Shown here: positions 7,368 through 14,970 of the stretch, in pieces | Position numbering within the stretch: position 1 is the first letter of the stretch | How the letters are laid out: each line of letters begins with the position of its first letter | Assembly (NCBI GenBank): GCA_905207535.1 | Contig: CAJLLX010000030.1 | Location: forward strand, 1 to 17,601 | Length of the DNA stretch: 17,601 bases | Source of the DNA: an uncultured Muribaculaceae bacterium | GTDB lineage: Bacteria > Bacteroidota > Bacteroidia > Bacteroidales > Muribaculaceae | Direction of reading: 5' to 3' | Made by a program: the position numbers and the translations under genes | The notes under the pieces: model-generated | What the model saw: only the letters and a program-made list of their open reading frames with translations | What the model was told of the DNA's origin: nothing | Database searches by the model: none

Positions 7368-7679
7368 ATGCATTTCACCGGACTACTCCTTGGCATCTGC
7401 ACCTTTCTGATCATCGGCATCTTCCACCCCGTGGTGGTGAAGTGCTACTACTATTTCGGCACCCGCTGCTGGTGGTGGTTTCTCCTTTTAGGCATCTCGG
7501 CGCTGATAGCGTCGCTGCTTGTAGAGCCGATATTTCCCCAGACGCTGCTCGGCGTGCTGGCCTTCTCCTCCTTCTGGACCATCAAAGAGATCTTCGAGCA
7601 GCGCGAGCGAGTGCGCAAAGGCTGGTTCCCAGCCAATCCCCGCCGCCCCGACCAATCCCCCGAAAACGGCAACCAATAA
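7368..7679 (+). CDS. DUF4491-family small membrane protein
   Basis: A 103-residue integral membrane protein whose sequence follows the DUF4491 pattern of Bacteroidota closely: MHFTGLLLGICTFLIIGIFHP, a first hydrophobic helix; CYYYFGTRCWWWFLLLGISALIASL, a second; and FAFSSFWTIKEIFEQ-like sequence (LAFSSFWTIKEIFEQRERV) ending in VRKGWFPANPRR. A third helix is formed around QTLLGVLAFSSFW. The hydrophilic tail (about 88-103) is Pro/Arg-rich. No function is established for this family. It starts 75 bases after the muramidase stop on the same strand and may share its transcript, but the gap is long enough for an independent promoter, and the family occurs widely without a muramidase neighbour, so a functional link is not implied. 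Confidence 0.85.
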   Translation: MHFTGLLLGICTFLIIGIFHPVVVKCYYYFGTRCWWWFLLLGISALIASLLVEPIFPQTLLGVLAFSSFWTIKEIFEQRERVRKGWFPANPRRPDQSPENGNQ

Positions 7680-7692
7680 TCATATTATAATG

Positions 7693-7745
7693 AAAAAAAC
7701 GAATTGCCGCATGAGCCCAGGAATGGGGTTCATGCGGCAATTCGT
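7693..7745 (-). terminator. Strong rho-independent terminator of the efflux-lpxA operon
   Basis: A 20-bp inverted repeat (7699-7718 with 7726-7745; one G-T wobble, 7-base loop) is followed on the minus strand by seven Ts (7699-7693). It lies 32 bases after the acyltransferase stop. On the plus strand no T-run follows, so it serves chiefly the minus-strand operon, though the stem could also stop transcripts from the DUF4491 side. Confidence 0.9.
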
Positions 7746-7777
7746 ATATGGATAATGCACGTCAGAGGGGGCGCGGA

Positions 7778-8566
7778 TCATTCGAGCATGTCGAGGGGGA
7801 TGGCGACGATGCGGAGGTTGTTGCCCCGGATGAAGGAGGTGATTTCGTCGCGGATCTCGGAGGGGTCGATGTCGGCCTCGATGCGCTGCAGGGCGTTGTA
7901 TACCGAGATACCGCTCTGATATACATTGCGGTATGCCTTGGCGATGGCATCGATCTGGTCGTCGGTGAAGCCGTTTTTGCGCATCACATAGGCGTTGACG
8001 CCGAAGTAGGCTGCGGGGTTGTGTGCCACGATGATGAAGGGGGGCACATTGCCGGAGATGCGGCATCCGCCCTTGACGAGCACCCACTTGCCCACCTTGG
8101 AGTCTTCGTGGATGATGCAGTTGGACGAGAGGATGACGCACTCGTCGATGGAGCAGTCGCCGGCCATGGTGACACCGTTGCCGAGCACCGAACGGTTGCG
8201 GATCTGTGTGTCGTGGCCGATATGGCTGTTGGCCATGATGAAGTTGTCATTGCCGATGCGGGTGCCCCCTTCGGAGCGGATACCGCGGTTGATGATCACA
8301 TGCTCGCGGAAGGTGTTGTTGTCGCCGATGTAGCAATAGGTCGGTTCGCCGTGCCAGCGGAAATCCTGGGGATCGGCGCCGATGATGGCGCCCTGGTAAA
8401 CACGGTTGTTCTTACCCATGCGTGTGCCGGCAATCACCGATGCATACGGCATGATCTCGCATCCGTCGCCTATCTCCACATCTTTGTCGATAAAGGCGAA
8501 GGGGTGAACTGTAACGTTGTCGCCGAGCTTGGCCGACGGATCAACATGTGCTAAAGGACTGATCAT
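7778..8566 (-). CDS. lpxA: LpxA-family UDP-N-acetylglucosamine O-acyltransferase (possibly a divergent paralogue)
   Basis: A 262-residue left-handed beta-helix acyltransferase. Hexapeptide repeats run from about residue 2 to 180 (e.g. AKLGDNVTVHPFAFI, VEIGDG, TRIGNDNFI). LpxA-type landmarks are the GADPQDFRWHGEPT segment, REHVIINRG, and NSHIGHDT with H118 aligning to the catalytic H125 of E. coli LpxA; a helical C-terminal part (about 195-262) follows NVPPF. LpxA transfers a 3-hydroxyacyl chain from acyl carrier protein to UDP-GlcNAc, the first step of lipid A synthesis, in the cytosol. By eye it departs from canonical sequences: the AVHQF motif reads IIHEDSK (H153), and the following GAH motif reads GKW. 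It starts 28 bases after the outer-membrane factor stop, so it looks co-transcribed with the pump, away from the usual lpxD-lpxC/fabZ neighbours. Whether this is the sole LpxA or a second copy cannot be decided here. Confidence 0.85.
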   Translation of the reverse strand: MISPLAHVDPSAKLGDNVTVHPFAFIDKDVEIGDGCEIMPYASVIAGTRMGKNNRVYQGAIIGADPQDFRWHGEPTYCYIGDNNTFREHVIINRGIRSEGGTRIGNDNFIMANSHIGHDTQIRNRSVLGNGVTMAGDCSIDECVILSSNCIIHEDSKVGKWVLVKGGCRISGNVPPFIIVAHNPAAYFGVNAYVMRKNGFTDDQIDAIAKAYRNVYQSGISVYNALQRIEADIDPSEIRDEITSFIRGNNLRIVAIPLDMLE

Positions 8567-8594
8567 ATCTCAGTAATGGTATTGAATGAAAGGT

Positions 8595-9983
8595 TCAGAA
8601 ACGTGCTCCCCCGAGGCTCTGGTAGAGGTTGATGAGCGCCTGCTCGCGGTTGAGCTCGGTGGAGAGAAGGCCCATCTGCGCGTTGAGCAGCGAGGTCTGG
8701 GCATTGAGCACCTCGAGATAGGTGGTCTTGCCGTCGTAGGCCAGGAGGAGGTTGGTGTCCTCTACAGCCTCTTCGAGATTCCTGACCTGCTCGGTGAGGA
8801 AGGCGATCTTCTCGGTGCTCTTGTCGAGGGATGTCACATAATTGTTGACCTCCGAAGCGGCGCTGAGCAGAGTATGCTCGAAGTTGTTGAGCGCCTGCTC
8901 CTGCTGAGCCTTGGCCCCCTTGAGGCGGGCAATGTTCTGTCCGCGCATGAAGAGGGGCGCGGTGAGCTGTCCGGCCAGCTGGATGAACCAGTCGCCGGGA
9001 TTCTTGACGAATGAGCCGAGCAGATTGGTGAATCCGCCATTGGAGCTGAGGGTGATGGATGGATAGAAAGCGGCGCGGGCCGAGTTGGTGGTATAGTAGG
9101 CCACGGCGAGGGTCTCCTCGGCGGCGCGTACGTCGGGACGGGCGGCGAGCTCACGCATGGGCACACCGTCGCGGAGCACCTGAGGCACCTCCATGCGTGC
9201 GGTTTCGGGCACTTCCCAGCTCTGAGGCATCTCGTTGAGCAGGAGCGACATGCTGTTGTTGGCCTGCACCAGGGCCGACTCCAGGTCGGCGATAGAAGAG
9301 AGGATGCTCCAGTACTGAGCCTGGCTCTGTACTACGGCAGCCTGGGTGACGCGGCCGGCCTCCTTGTAGTCCTTCATGATCTGCACGCTCTGCTTCCAGA
9401 TCTCGGCAGTCTCGCGGGTGAGGGTTAGCTGGGCGCGGAGAGTGGCGAGCGAATAGTAGCAGGAGGCCACTCCGGTGATGATCTGCGAGCGCACGGCCTG
9501 CTGATAGTCGCGCTGCATGCGCAGAGCCGATTCAGCCGAGCGCTTGGTGTTGAGAGTCTTGGCAAAGACGTCTACCTCCCAGCTGATGGCCATGGGGATG
9601 GTGTAGGTCCATGACATGTCGCTCTTGGCGTAGGAAGCTCCGGCACCGTTGGCGTTGATGAGCACCGAGGGGAGATAGCTCAGACGTGCGCCGAGCACAT
9701 TGGCGCGGGCCACCTCCACATTGAGGCGGGCATTCTCGAGGTTGACATTGTTGGCCAGGGCGCGGTTGATGTAGTCCTGCAACAGCGGATCGGTGAACAC
9801 CTGCTGCCACTGCAGATTGCCGAAAGCGGCGCTGTCGACCGGCGCCTCCTTGGCCTCCACATAGTCGCGGGTCAGGGAGGTATCCTGCGGCATGTGGAAT
9901 TTATTGTAGATGTGGCACGACGAGAACATACCCATGCCCAGGGCGGAGGCCACAATCAGCGATGCTATATTGTTGATTTTCAT
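8595..9983 (-). CDS. TolC/NodT-family outer-membrane efflux lipoprotein
   Basis: This 462-residue protein is the outer-membrane channel of the tripartite pump. The signal peptide ends in FSSC with C23 as the lipidation site, typical of OprM/NodT-type factors. The two-fold repeated TolC architecture is visible: W-Q-VF-DP-LQ-YI-RAL-NN-N-ARL (about 59-90), a long helical segment, and the second half with the ELAARPDVRAAEETLAVAYY segment, AAFYPSITLSSNGGF, PLFMRGQNIARLKGAKA and LLLAYDGKTTYLEVLNAQTS near the end. Three of these chains form a barrel with a periplasmic helical tunnel. Length is normal. It lies 87 bases downstream of the RND pump gene, with a possible hairpin in the gap, and 28 bases before the acyltransferase gene. 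Exported substrates cannot be predicted. Confidence 0.94.
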   Translation of the reverse strand: MKINNIASLIVASALGMGMFSSCHIYNKFHMPQDTSLTRDYVEAKEAPVDSAAFGNLQWQQVFTDPLLQDYINRALANNVNLENARLNVEVARANVLGARLSYLPSVLINANGAGASYAKSDMSWTYTIPMAISWEVDVFAKTLNTKRSAESALRMQRDYQQAVRSQIITGVASCYYSLATLRAQLTLTRETAEIWKQSVQIMKDYKEAGRVTQAAVVQSQAQYWSILSSIADLESALVQANNSMSLLLNEMPQSWEVPETARMEVPQVLRDGVPMRELAARPDVRAAEETLAVAYYTTNSARAAFYPSITLSSNGGFTNLLGSFVKNPGDWFIQLAGQLTAPLFMRGQNIARLKGAKAQQEQALNNFEHTLLSAASEVNNYVTSLDKSTEKIAFLTEQVRNLEEAVEDTNLLLAYDGKTTYLEVLNAQTSLLNAQMGLLSTELNREQALINLYQSLGGARF

Positions 9984-10020
9984 CTTGTGTGAAGATATAT
10001 ATTGTATGAAGCGCTGCCGG

Positions 10021-10050
10021 CGGCTCCCCGGCCCCTCAGAGCGGGAGCCG
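10021..10050 (-). other. Intercistronic hairpin between RND pump and outer-membrane factor genes
   Basis: CGGCTCCC and GGGAGCCG (10021-10028 and 10043-10050) form a perfect 8-bp inverted repeat with a 14-base loop in the 87-base gap between the two genes. No T-run follows on the minus strand, so it is not a standard terminator. It may affect mRNA decay or relative expression, or be incidental in GC-rich sequence. Confidence 0.35.
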
Positions 10051-10070
10051 GGAGATGGCCGGGACGCGTG

Positions 10071-13000
10071 TTAGCGTGAGTATTGTTCGATTTCGCTCTC
10101 GATGCCTTCGTTGTCGGTATCCTTCCACATCATAGGAGTGAACTTCTCCTGGATGAGCTGGAAGGCCACGAAGAGGGCCGGGACGATGAAGATCTGCAGT
10201 ATCATGCCCACAAGCATACCGCCTACGGCGCCGGTGCCGAGGGCGCGGTTGCCGTTGGCGCCTACACCCGAAGCGAACATCATGGGGAGCAGACCGATGA
10301 TCAGCGCCAGCGACGTCATGAGGATAGGACGCAGACGGGCTGCGGCACCCGCGATGGCGGCATTGATGATCGACATACCCGTGCGACGGCGTTCGAGGGC
10401 GAACTCCACGATAAGGATGGCGTTCTTGGCCAGAAGGCCGATAAGCATGATGAGAGCAATCTGGAGGTAGATGTTGTTGGAGATGTCGAAGATCTTGGCG
10501 AAGATGAACGAGCCCATCAGACCGAAGGGGATGGAGAGGATTACCGCCCACGGGAGGATGTAGCTCTCATACTGAGCCGAGAGCAGCAGGTAGACGAAGA
10601 TGAGGCAGAGGCCGAAGATGATGGCGGTGGTGTTGCCCGAGCCGGAACCCTCCTCACGTGTCATACCGGAGTACTCGAAGCCGAATCCGGCAGGGAGCGT
10701 CTCGGCGGCCACGCGCTCTACGGCGGCGATGGCCTGACCCGACGAGTAGCCCTCGGCGGGGTTACCTGTTACCGAAATCGACTGGAAGAGGTTGAATCGG
10801 TTCAGGATGTCGGGGCCGTAGACCTTGGTGAGGGTCACGAAGTTTTCGAGCGAAGCCATGGTGCCGTTGGCGCCGCGCACCTTGATGTTGCGGAGGCTCT
10901 CGGGCGATACACGGGCCTCGGGAGCAGCCTGCACCATCACACGGTAGATCTTACCGAAGCGGTTGAAGTTGCTGACATACATCGAGCCGTAGTAGCCCTG
11001 GAGGGCCGAGATGATCGATGATGTGCTAAGGCCGGCCTGCTGTGCCTTGGCAGCGTCGATGTCGACGCGATACTGCGGGTAGGTAGGATTGAACGTAGTG
11101 TAGGCCATGGCGATTTCAGGCTGGGCATTGAGCTGAGCCAGGAAGTTCTGCACCACTGCGAAGAAGGCGTTGATGTCGCCGCCGGTCTTATCCTGCATCT
11201 TGATCTCGAAGCCGTTGGTGGCCGAGTAACCGGTGATCATAGGGGGAGCGAAGGCGATGACACGTCCGTCTTTGATCACCTGCGAAGCCATGGCGTAGAA
11301 TTGGCCGATGATGGCATCGGAGCTTTCGGTCTTGCGGTCGCGCTGGCTCCAGTCCTTGAGCTTGACGATGTAGGTACCGTAGGCGGGACCCTGGCCGGCG
11401 AGGAAGCTGTAGCCGGTGATCGACTGGCGATACTGCACGGCGGGAATCTGGGCCAGGAGTTGGTCTACCTGCTCCATGGTCTGCTGTGTGCGCTCCTGCG
11501 ATGTGCCCGGGGGCATGTCGACCATCACGAAGAATGTGCCGGTATCCTCGTTGGGGACGAGGGCCGTAGGTGTGGAGCCCATGAGCCATACCAGAGCGGC
11601 TATGCTGACCACAACAGTGGAAGCGGCAGTGACCTTATGGCGGATGAAGAAGTTACAGCCCTTCTTGTAGTGCTGCAGCTGGGCATCGTACATGACGTTG
11701 AACCACGAGTGGAAGCGCTTCACGAAGTTTTTCTTCTTGCCCGACTCGTCGGTGTGGGCCTTGAGGAATACGGCGCAGAGGGCCGGCGACAGCGTCAGGG
11801 CGTTCAGAGCCGAGAAACCGATGGCGATGGCCATGGTGAGACCGAACTGCTGATAGAACACACCTGCGGTGCCCGGCATGAACGACACGGGGATGAACAC
11901 CAGCATCATCACAAGGGTGATGGAGACGATGGCGCCGCCGATCTCGCTCATGGCGTCGATCGAAGCCTTGCGCGGATTCTTATATCCCGCATCGAGCTTG
12001 GCGTGGACCGCCTCGACCACCACAATGGCATCGTCGACCACAATGGCGATGGCAAGCACGAGGGCGGAGAGGGTGATGAGGTTCAGCGAGAAGCCGATGA
12101 TCTTAAGCACGAAGAATGTACCGATCAGGGCCACAGGGATGGCGATGGCGGGGATGATGGTGGAGCGGAGGTCCTGGAGGAAGATGTACACCACGATGAA
12201 CACAAGGATGAACGCCTCGATGAGGGTGTGCACCACCTTGTCGATCGACGCATAGAGGAAGTCGTTGTTGTTCATAGGGATAGCGAACTCCAGACCCTCG
12301 GGGAGGTCCTTCTCGAGGAGCTTGACCTGAGCAAGACAGTCGTTGATGATCTGGGTGGCGTTGGAGCCGGCGGTCTGGAACACCATGCACACCGTGCCGG
12401 GGTGTCCGTTGAGGGCAGAGCCGAAATCGTAGGTCACCTTGCCCAGCTCCACGTCGGCTACATCCTTGAGGTAGAGCACTTCGCCATTGGGCTTAGCCTT
12501 GATGACGATGTTCTCAAACTCCTCGGGAGTGGAGTAGCGGCCGCGGTACTTCATGGTGTACTGGAAGCTCTGCTTGCCCTGAGCGCCGAACGAGCCGGGG
12601 GCAGCCTCGATGTTCTGGTCGCGGAGTGCGGCAGCCACATCGCTGGGGTTGAGGCCATACTGGGCCATCACCTCGGGCTTGAGCCATACGCGCATGGAGT
12701 AGTCGCCGCCGAAGCTCATGACATCGCCCACGCCCTGCACACGCTGGAGCACGGGGATGACATTGATCTTCATGTAGTTGTCGAGAAACTCATTGTCGTA
12801 TTTGTCGGTGGGGGCGTAGAGAGCGACACCCACGAGCATGGAGCTCTGACGTTTCTGAGTGAGGACGCCCACCTGGAGCACCTCGGAGGGGAGAAGGTTC
12901 TGAGCCTTGGCCACACGGTTCTGCACATCCACGGCGGCCATATCGGGGTCAAAGCCCTGCTTGAAGTGGACGGTGATGGTGGCGGAGCCGGTGTTGGAAG

Positions 13001-13247
13001 CTGTCGACTCGATGTATGTCATACCCTCGGCACCGTTGATCGACTCCTCGAGGGGGGCGATGACGGAGTTGAGCACCGCCTGGGCGTTGGCGCCGGCGTA
13101 TGTGGTGCTCACCGAGATGGTAGGAGGTGCGATGTCGGGGTATTGCGTGATCGGGAGTGATGAAAGACCGATCAGACCCAGCAGCACAATGAAAATTGAT
13201 ATAACCGTGGAGAGGACCGGGCGGTTAATAAAAGTATCTAACTTCAT
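10071..13247 (-). CDS. RND multidrug efflux pump, inner-membrane subunit (HAE1/AcrB-like)
   Basis: This 1058-residue proton-driven transporter captures drugs or other amphiphiles from the periplasm and inner membrane. Architecture is complete: N-terminal helix (MKLDTFINRPVLSTVISIFI), first porter loop (about 40-335), membrane block, second porter loop, and second membrane block. The proton-relay residues of AcrB are kept: D405 and D406 in IVVDDAIVVVE (AcrB D407/D408), and K941 in GLLAKNAILIVE (AcrB K940). The motif YPDIAPPTISV (36-46) and GSGSGNTTAIIFG before the second membrane block are typical of hydrophobe/amphiphile pumps. Length matches AcrB (1049). It starts 39 bases after the fusion-protein stop, in the same operon. 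No frameshift is visible. Family is certain; the substrate range is not readable. Confidence 0.97.
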   Translation of the reverse strand: MKLDTFINRPVLSTVISIFIVLLGLIGLSSLPITQYPDIAPPTISVSTTYAGANAQAVLNSVIAPLEESINGAEGMTYIESTASNTGSATITVHFKQGFDPDMAAVDVQNRVAKAQNLLPSEVLQVGVLTQKRQSSMLVGVALYAPTDKYDNEFLDNYMKINVIPVLQRVQGVGDVMSFGGDYSMRVWLKPEVMAQYGLNPSDVAAALRDQNIEAAPGSFGAQGKQSFQYTMKYRGRYSTPEEFENIVIKAKPNGEVLYLKDVADVELGKVTYDFGSALNGHPGTVCMVFQTAGSNATQIINDCLAQVKLLEKDLPEGLEFAIPMNNNDFLYASIDKVVHTLIEAFILVFIVVYIFLQDLRSTIIPAIAIPVALIGTFFVLKIIGFSLNLITLSALVLAIAIVVDDAIVVVEAVHAKLDAGYKNPRKASIDAMSEIGGAIVSITLVMMLVFIPVSFMPGTAGVFYQQFGLTMAIAIGFSALNALTLSPALCAVFLKAHTDESGKKKNFVKRFHSWFNVMYDAQLQHYKKGCNFFIRHKVTAASTVVVSIAALVWLMGSTPTALVPNEDTGTFFVMVDMPPGTSQERTQQTMEQVDQLLAQIPAVQYRQSITGYSFLAGQGPAYGTYIVKLKDWSQRDRKTESSDAIIGQFYAMASQVIKDGRVIAFAPPMITGYSATNGFEIKMQDKTGGDINAFFAVVQNFLAQLNAQPEIAMAYTTFNPTYPQYRVDIDAAKAQQAGLSTSSIISALQGYYGSMYVSNFNRFGKIYRVMVQAAPEARVSPESLRNIKVRGANGTMASLENFVTLTKVYGPDILNRFNLFQSISVTGNPAEGYSSGQAIAAVERVAAETLPAGFGFEYSGMTREEGSGSGNTTAIIFGLCLIFVYLLLSAQYESYILPWAVILSIPFGLMGSFIFAKIFDISNNIYLQIALIMLIGLLAKNAILIVEFALERRRTGMSIINAAIAGAAARLRPILMTSLALIIGLLPMMFASGVGANGNRALGTGAVGGMLVGMILQIFIVPALFVAFQLIQEKFTPMMWKDTDNEGIESEIEQYSR

Positions 13248-13286
13248 CTCTGTGGAAAATGAATCTGTATCCTGATTAGAAAAACT

Positions 13287-14474
13287 TTAATTGCCTGCGG
13301 CGCCCTGCTGCTGTGCAGCGGCGGCAGCGGCAGCCTGAGCGGCGTCAACAGGCTTGATGACCATGTCGGGACGCACCTTGTTGCCTACGCCCTCTACCAC
13401 CACGGTCTGACCGGGCTGCAGACCGCCGGTCACGATGTAATTCTGACCGTCGTTCTGGGGAGCCACCTGAATGGGGGTGGAGACAGTCTTGGAGCTGTCG
13501 TTGACAGTGTAGACAAATTTGTGGTCCTGCACCTCGAAGGCGGCCTTCTGGGGGATGACGATGACGCTATCCATGTGATGAGGCACGAGGATCTGACCGG
13601 TGGAGCCGCTGCGGAGCATGCCGTTGAGATTCTTGAAGCGTGCGCGGACATTGGCCGATCCGGTGGTATTGTCGATCACACCGCTGACGGTGGCCACCTT
13701 GCCGGCCTCAGGATAGATGGTGCCGTCGGAGAGGCGGAGCTGCACCGGAGGCATCTGTGCGATGGCCTGGTTGAGGTCGATCTTGCCACCCTCGGTCATC
13801 TCGAGGATATCTTTCTCATTGAGAGAGAAGTAAGCGTAGATGTCGGAGTTGTCGCTGACGGTGGTGAGAGGAGTCATCATCGAGGGCGATGCCAGCGAGC
13901 CTTCACGATTGGGGATAGAACCCACGAAGCCGTCGGAGGGAGCTGTCACCACGGTGTAGCTCAGATTCTTGCGGGCAGTGGTGAGGGCGGCGTTGGCCTG
14001 AGCGAGCGAAGCCTCGGCCTGGGCGAGCTGATTTTTGGCGAGCTGATTCTCATACTCGCTGATGATATTCTTGTCGAAAAGTTTCTGCTTGTTGGCAGCG
14101 GTGAGGCGGGCGCTTTCGAGCGCTGTGCGGGCGGAGCTGACGGCAGCATTGGCCTGATCTACAGCGGCCTGATACTGCACCTGGTCGAGAGTGAAGAGGG
14201 GCTGACCCTTGCGCACGCGGTCGCCCTCGTCTACATGAACCTTGGTGATGAATCCGCTGACGAGCGGGCGCACCTCGATATCGGTCTTACCCTTGATGGT
14301 GGCGGCGAAAGCGGTGGTAAGATCGGCAGTGCCGGGCTGCACGGTGACAGTGGCGATGGTCGGGGTCATGTCGGGCATCTGCTGGGCGTTCTTATTGCCG
14401 CATGATGCCAATGTAAGCACTGTCGCAGAGGCTGTTAAGAGAGCAGCAAGCGACTGGACTTTGCATTTTTTCAT
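13287..14474 (-). CDS. RND efflux membrane-fusion (periplasmic adaptor) lipoprotein, AcrA-like
   Basis: This 395-residue adaptor links the inner-membrane pump to the outer-membrane channel. The signal peptide ends in LASC with C25 as the lipidated Cys. Next come the biotinyl-lipoyl half motif (IEVRPLVSGFITKVHVDEGDRVRKG, about 66-90), a Gln/Ala-rich alpha-helical hairpin (about 98-170: QAAVDQANAAVSSARTALESA and the returning QLAQAEASLAQANAALTTARK), the second lipoyl half (LSYTVVTAPSDGFVG), and the beta-barrel and membrane-proximal domains (to about 370). The C-terminus is an unusual Ala/Gln run (AAQAAAAAAAQQQGAAGN). It is first in the operon, followed 39 bases later by the RND pump. Its upstream region carries a -7-like box and a palindrome. 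No TetR, MarR or two-component regulator gene is present in the window. Confidence 0.95.
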   Translation of the reverse strand: MKKCKVQSLAALLTASATVLTLASCGNKNAQQMPDMTPTIATVTVQPGTADLTTAFAATIKGKTDIEVRPLVSGFITKVHVDEGDRVRKGQPLFTLDQVQYQAAVDQANAAVSSARTALESARLTAANKQKLFDKNIISEYENQLAKNQLAQAEASLAQANAALTTARKNLSYTVVTAPSDGFVGSIPNREGSLASPSMMTPLTTVSDNSDIYAYFSLNEKDILEMTEGGKIDLNQAIAQMPPVQLRLSDGTIYPEAGKVATVSGVIDNTTGSANVRARFKNLNGMLRSGSTGQILVPHHMDSVIVIPQKAAFEVQDHKFVYTVNDSSKTVSTPIQVAPQNDGQNYIVTGGLQPGQTVVVEGVGNKVRPDMVIKPVDAAQAAAAAAAQQQGAAGN

Positions 14475-14551
14475 TGTCGTTTTCGATTTAAATACGTATG
14501 ATATTTTGCTATTTCTTTGCTATATAAAGATGTACAAAACTGTAACGGCTG

Positions 14552-14559
14552 CAAAATTA
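14552..14559 (-). promoter_or_regulatory. Predicted -7 promoter box for the RND efflux operon
   Basis: The minus strand reads TAATTTTG, a perfect TAnnTTTG match, 78 bases before the fusion-protein ATG. The nearest -33-like sequence is TTTC at 14580-14577 with a 17-base spacer, shorter than the usual 19-21, so this promoter may be weak or need an activator. Confidence 0.4.
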
Positions 14560-14582
14560 CCTATTTTAAAGACGCCGAAATA

Positions 14583-14594
14583 TGATATATATCA
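14583..14594. promoter_or_regulatory. 12-bp perfect palindrome, candidate operator of the efflux operon
   Basis: TGATATATATCA is a perfect palindrome just upstream of the predicted -7 box, at the edge of the -33 position of the efflux promoter. Its size and position fit a dimeric repressor site (for example a TetR or MarR type), but AT-rich sequence makes such palindromes fairly likely by chance. Confidence 0.3.
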
Positions 14595-14858
14595 CTTTCT
14601 GCATATCTTTAACAAGATTTAATGTTATAAAACATATTTTCCAAGACTAATTCGGGACCATTGTAGCCGGAAACGCCACACGGCAGCAAATTAAGGAGGA
14701 GAACATAAGTGCATACCGATGCATAAATGCATAAAACCCGGAATGGAGAGATTTGAGGAAAAAGGGGAAGGAATACAGTAAAAATTACAAAACGAACGGT
14801 GATGAGTAGTTAAAAGTAATTAAAAAACAGGGGAATGAGCCTCTAAATGGGGGGAGAA

Positions 14859-14890
14859 ATTGTAATAGGAGGTTAATTTGTGTACCTTTG
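14859..14890 (+). promoter_or_regulatory. Predicted Bacteroidales-type promoter for the GLUG-protein gene
   Basis: A perfect -7 box TACCTTTG (14883-14890) is preceded, after a 20-base spacer, by ATTG (14859-14862), the same -33 variant and spacing as the promoter predicted for the C10 peptidase. Transcription would start near 14897, giving a leader of about 75 bases before the ATG at 14971. Confidence 0.6.
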
Positions 14891-14970
14891 CGCGTTGATA
14901 CCGTCGCGTAAGTGCGATGTTAGAACCTGCAAACTTATAAAAACAACATATTTAAACCAAAGCATTTCTA

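Larger units (their letters stand above)
14475..14970. other. Divergent AT-rich intergenic region (496 bases)
   Basis: This gap separates the efflux operon from the GLUG-protein gene. Besides the two predicted promoters and the palindrome listed separately, it holds three copies of TGCATA (14710-14715, 14720-14725, 14728-14733) and a small inverted repeat ATGTT/AACAT (14622-14635). I see no tRNA or recognisable structured RNA. A 20-codon reading frame (14719-14781) follows an AAGGAGGA run at 14693-14700, but nothing else supports it as a gene. Confidence 0.7.

Noticed and set aside
2834..7679. Idea that the lipoprotein, OmpH, pepD and muramidase genes form one defence or toxin-immunity island
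   Set aside because: The genes lie on alternating strands with separate terminators and promoters, and each is a common housekeeping or envelope family in Bacteroidales.
11301..13160. 619-codon plus-strand frame opposite the RND pump
   Set aside because: Long antisense frames are expected opposite a G+C-rich gene; the sequence is repetitive in His/Asp/Glu/Gly with no domain, and the RND frame is complete.
13521..14405. 294-codon plus-strand frame opposite the membrane-fusion protein
   Set aside because: Same antisense bias; the AcrA-like frame has lipobox, lipoyl and helical hairpin segments.
14475..14970. Search for tRNA, small structured RNA or att sites in the longest gap
   Set aside because: No cloverleaf, long stem-loop with T-run, or direct-repeat pair typical of attachment sites was seen by eye.
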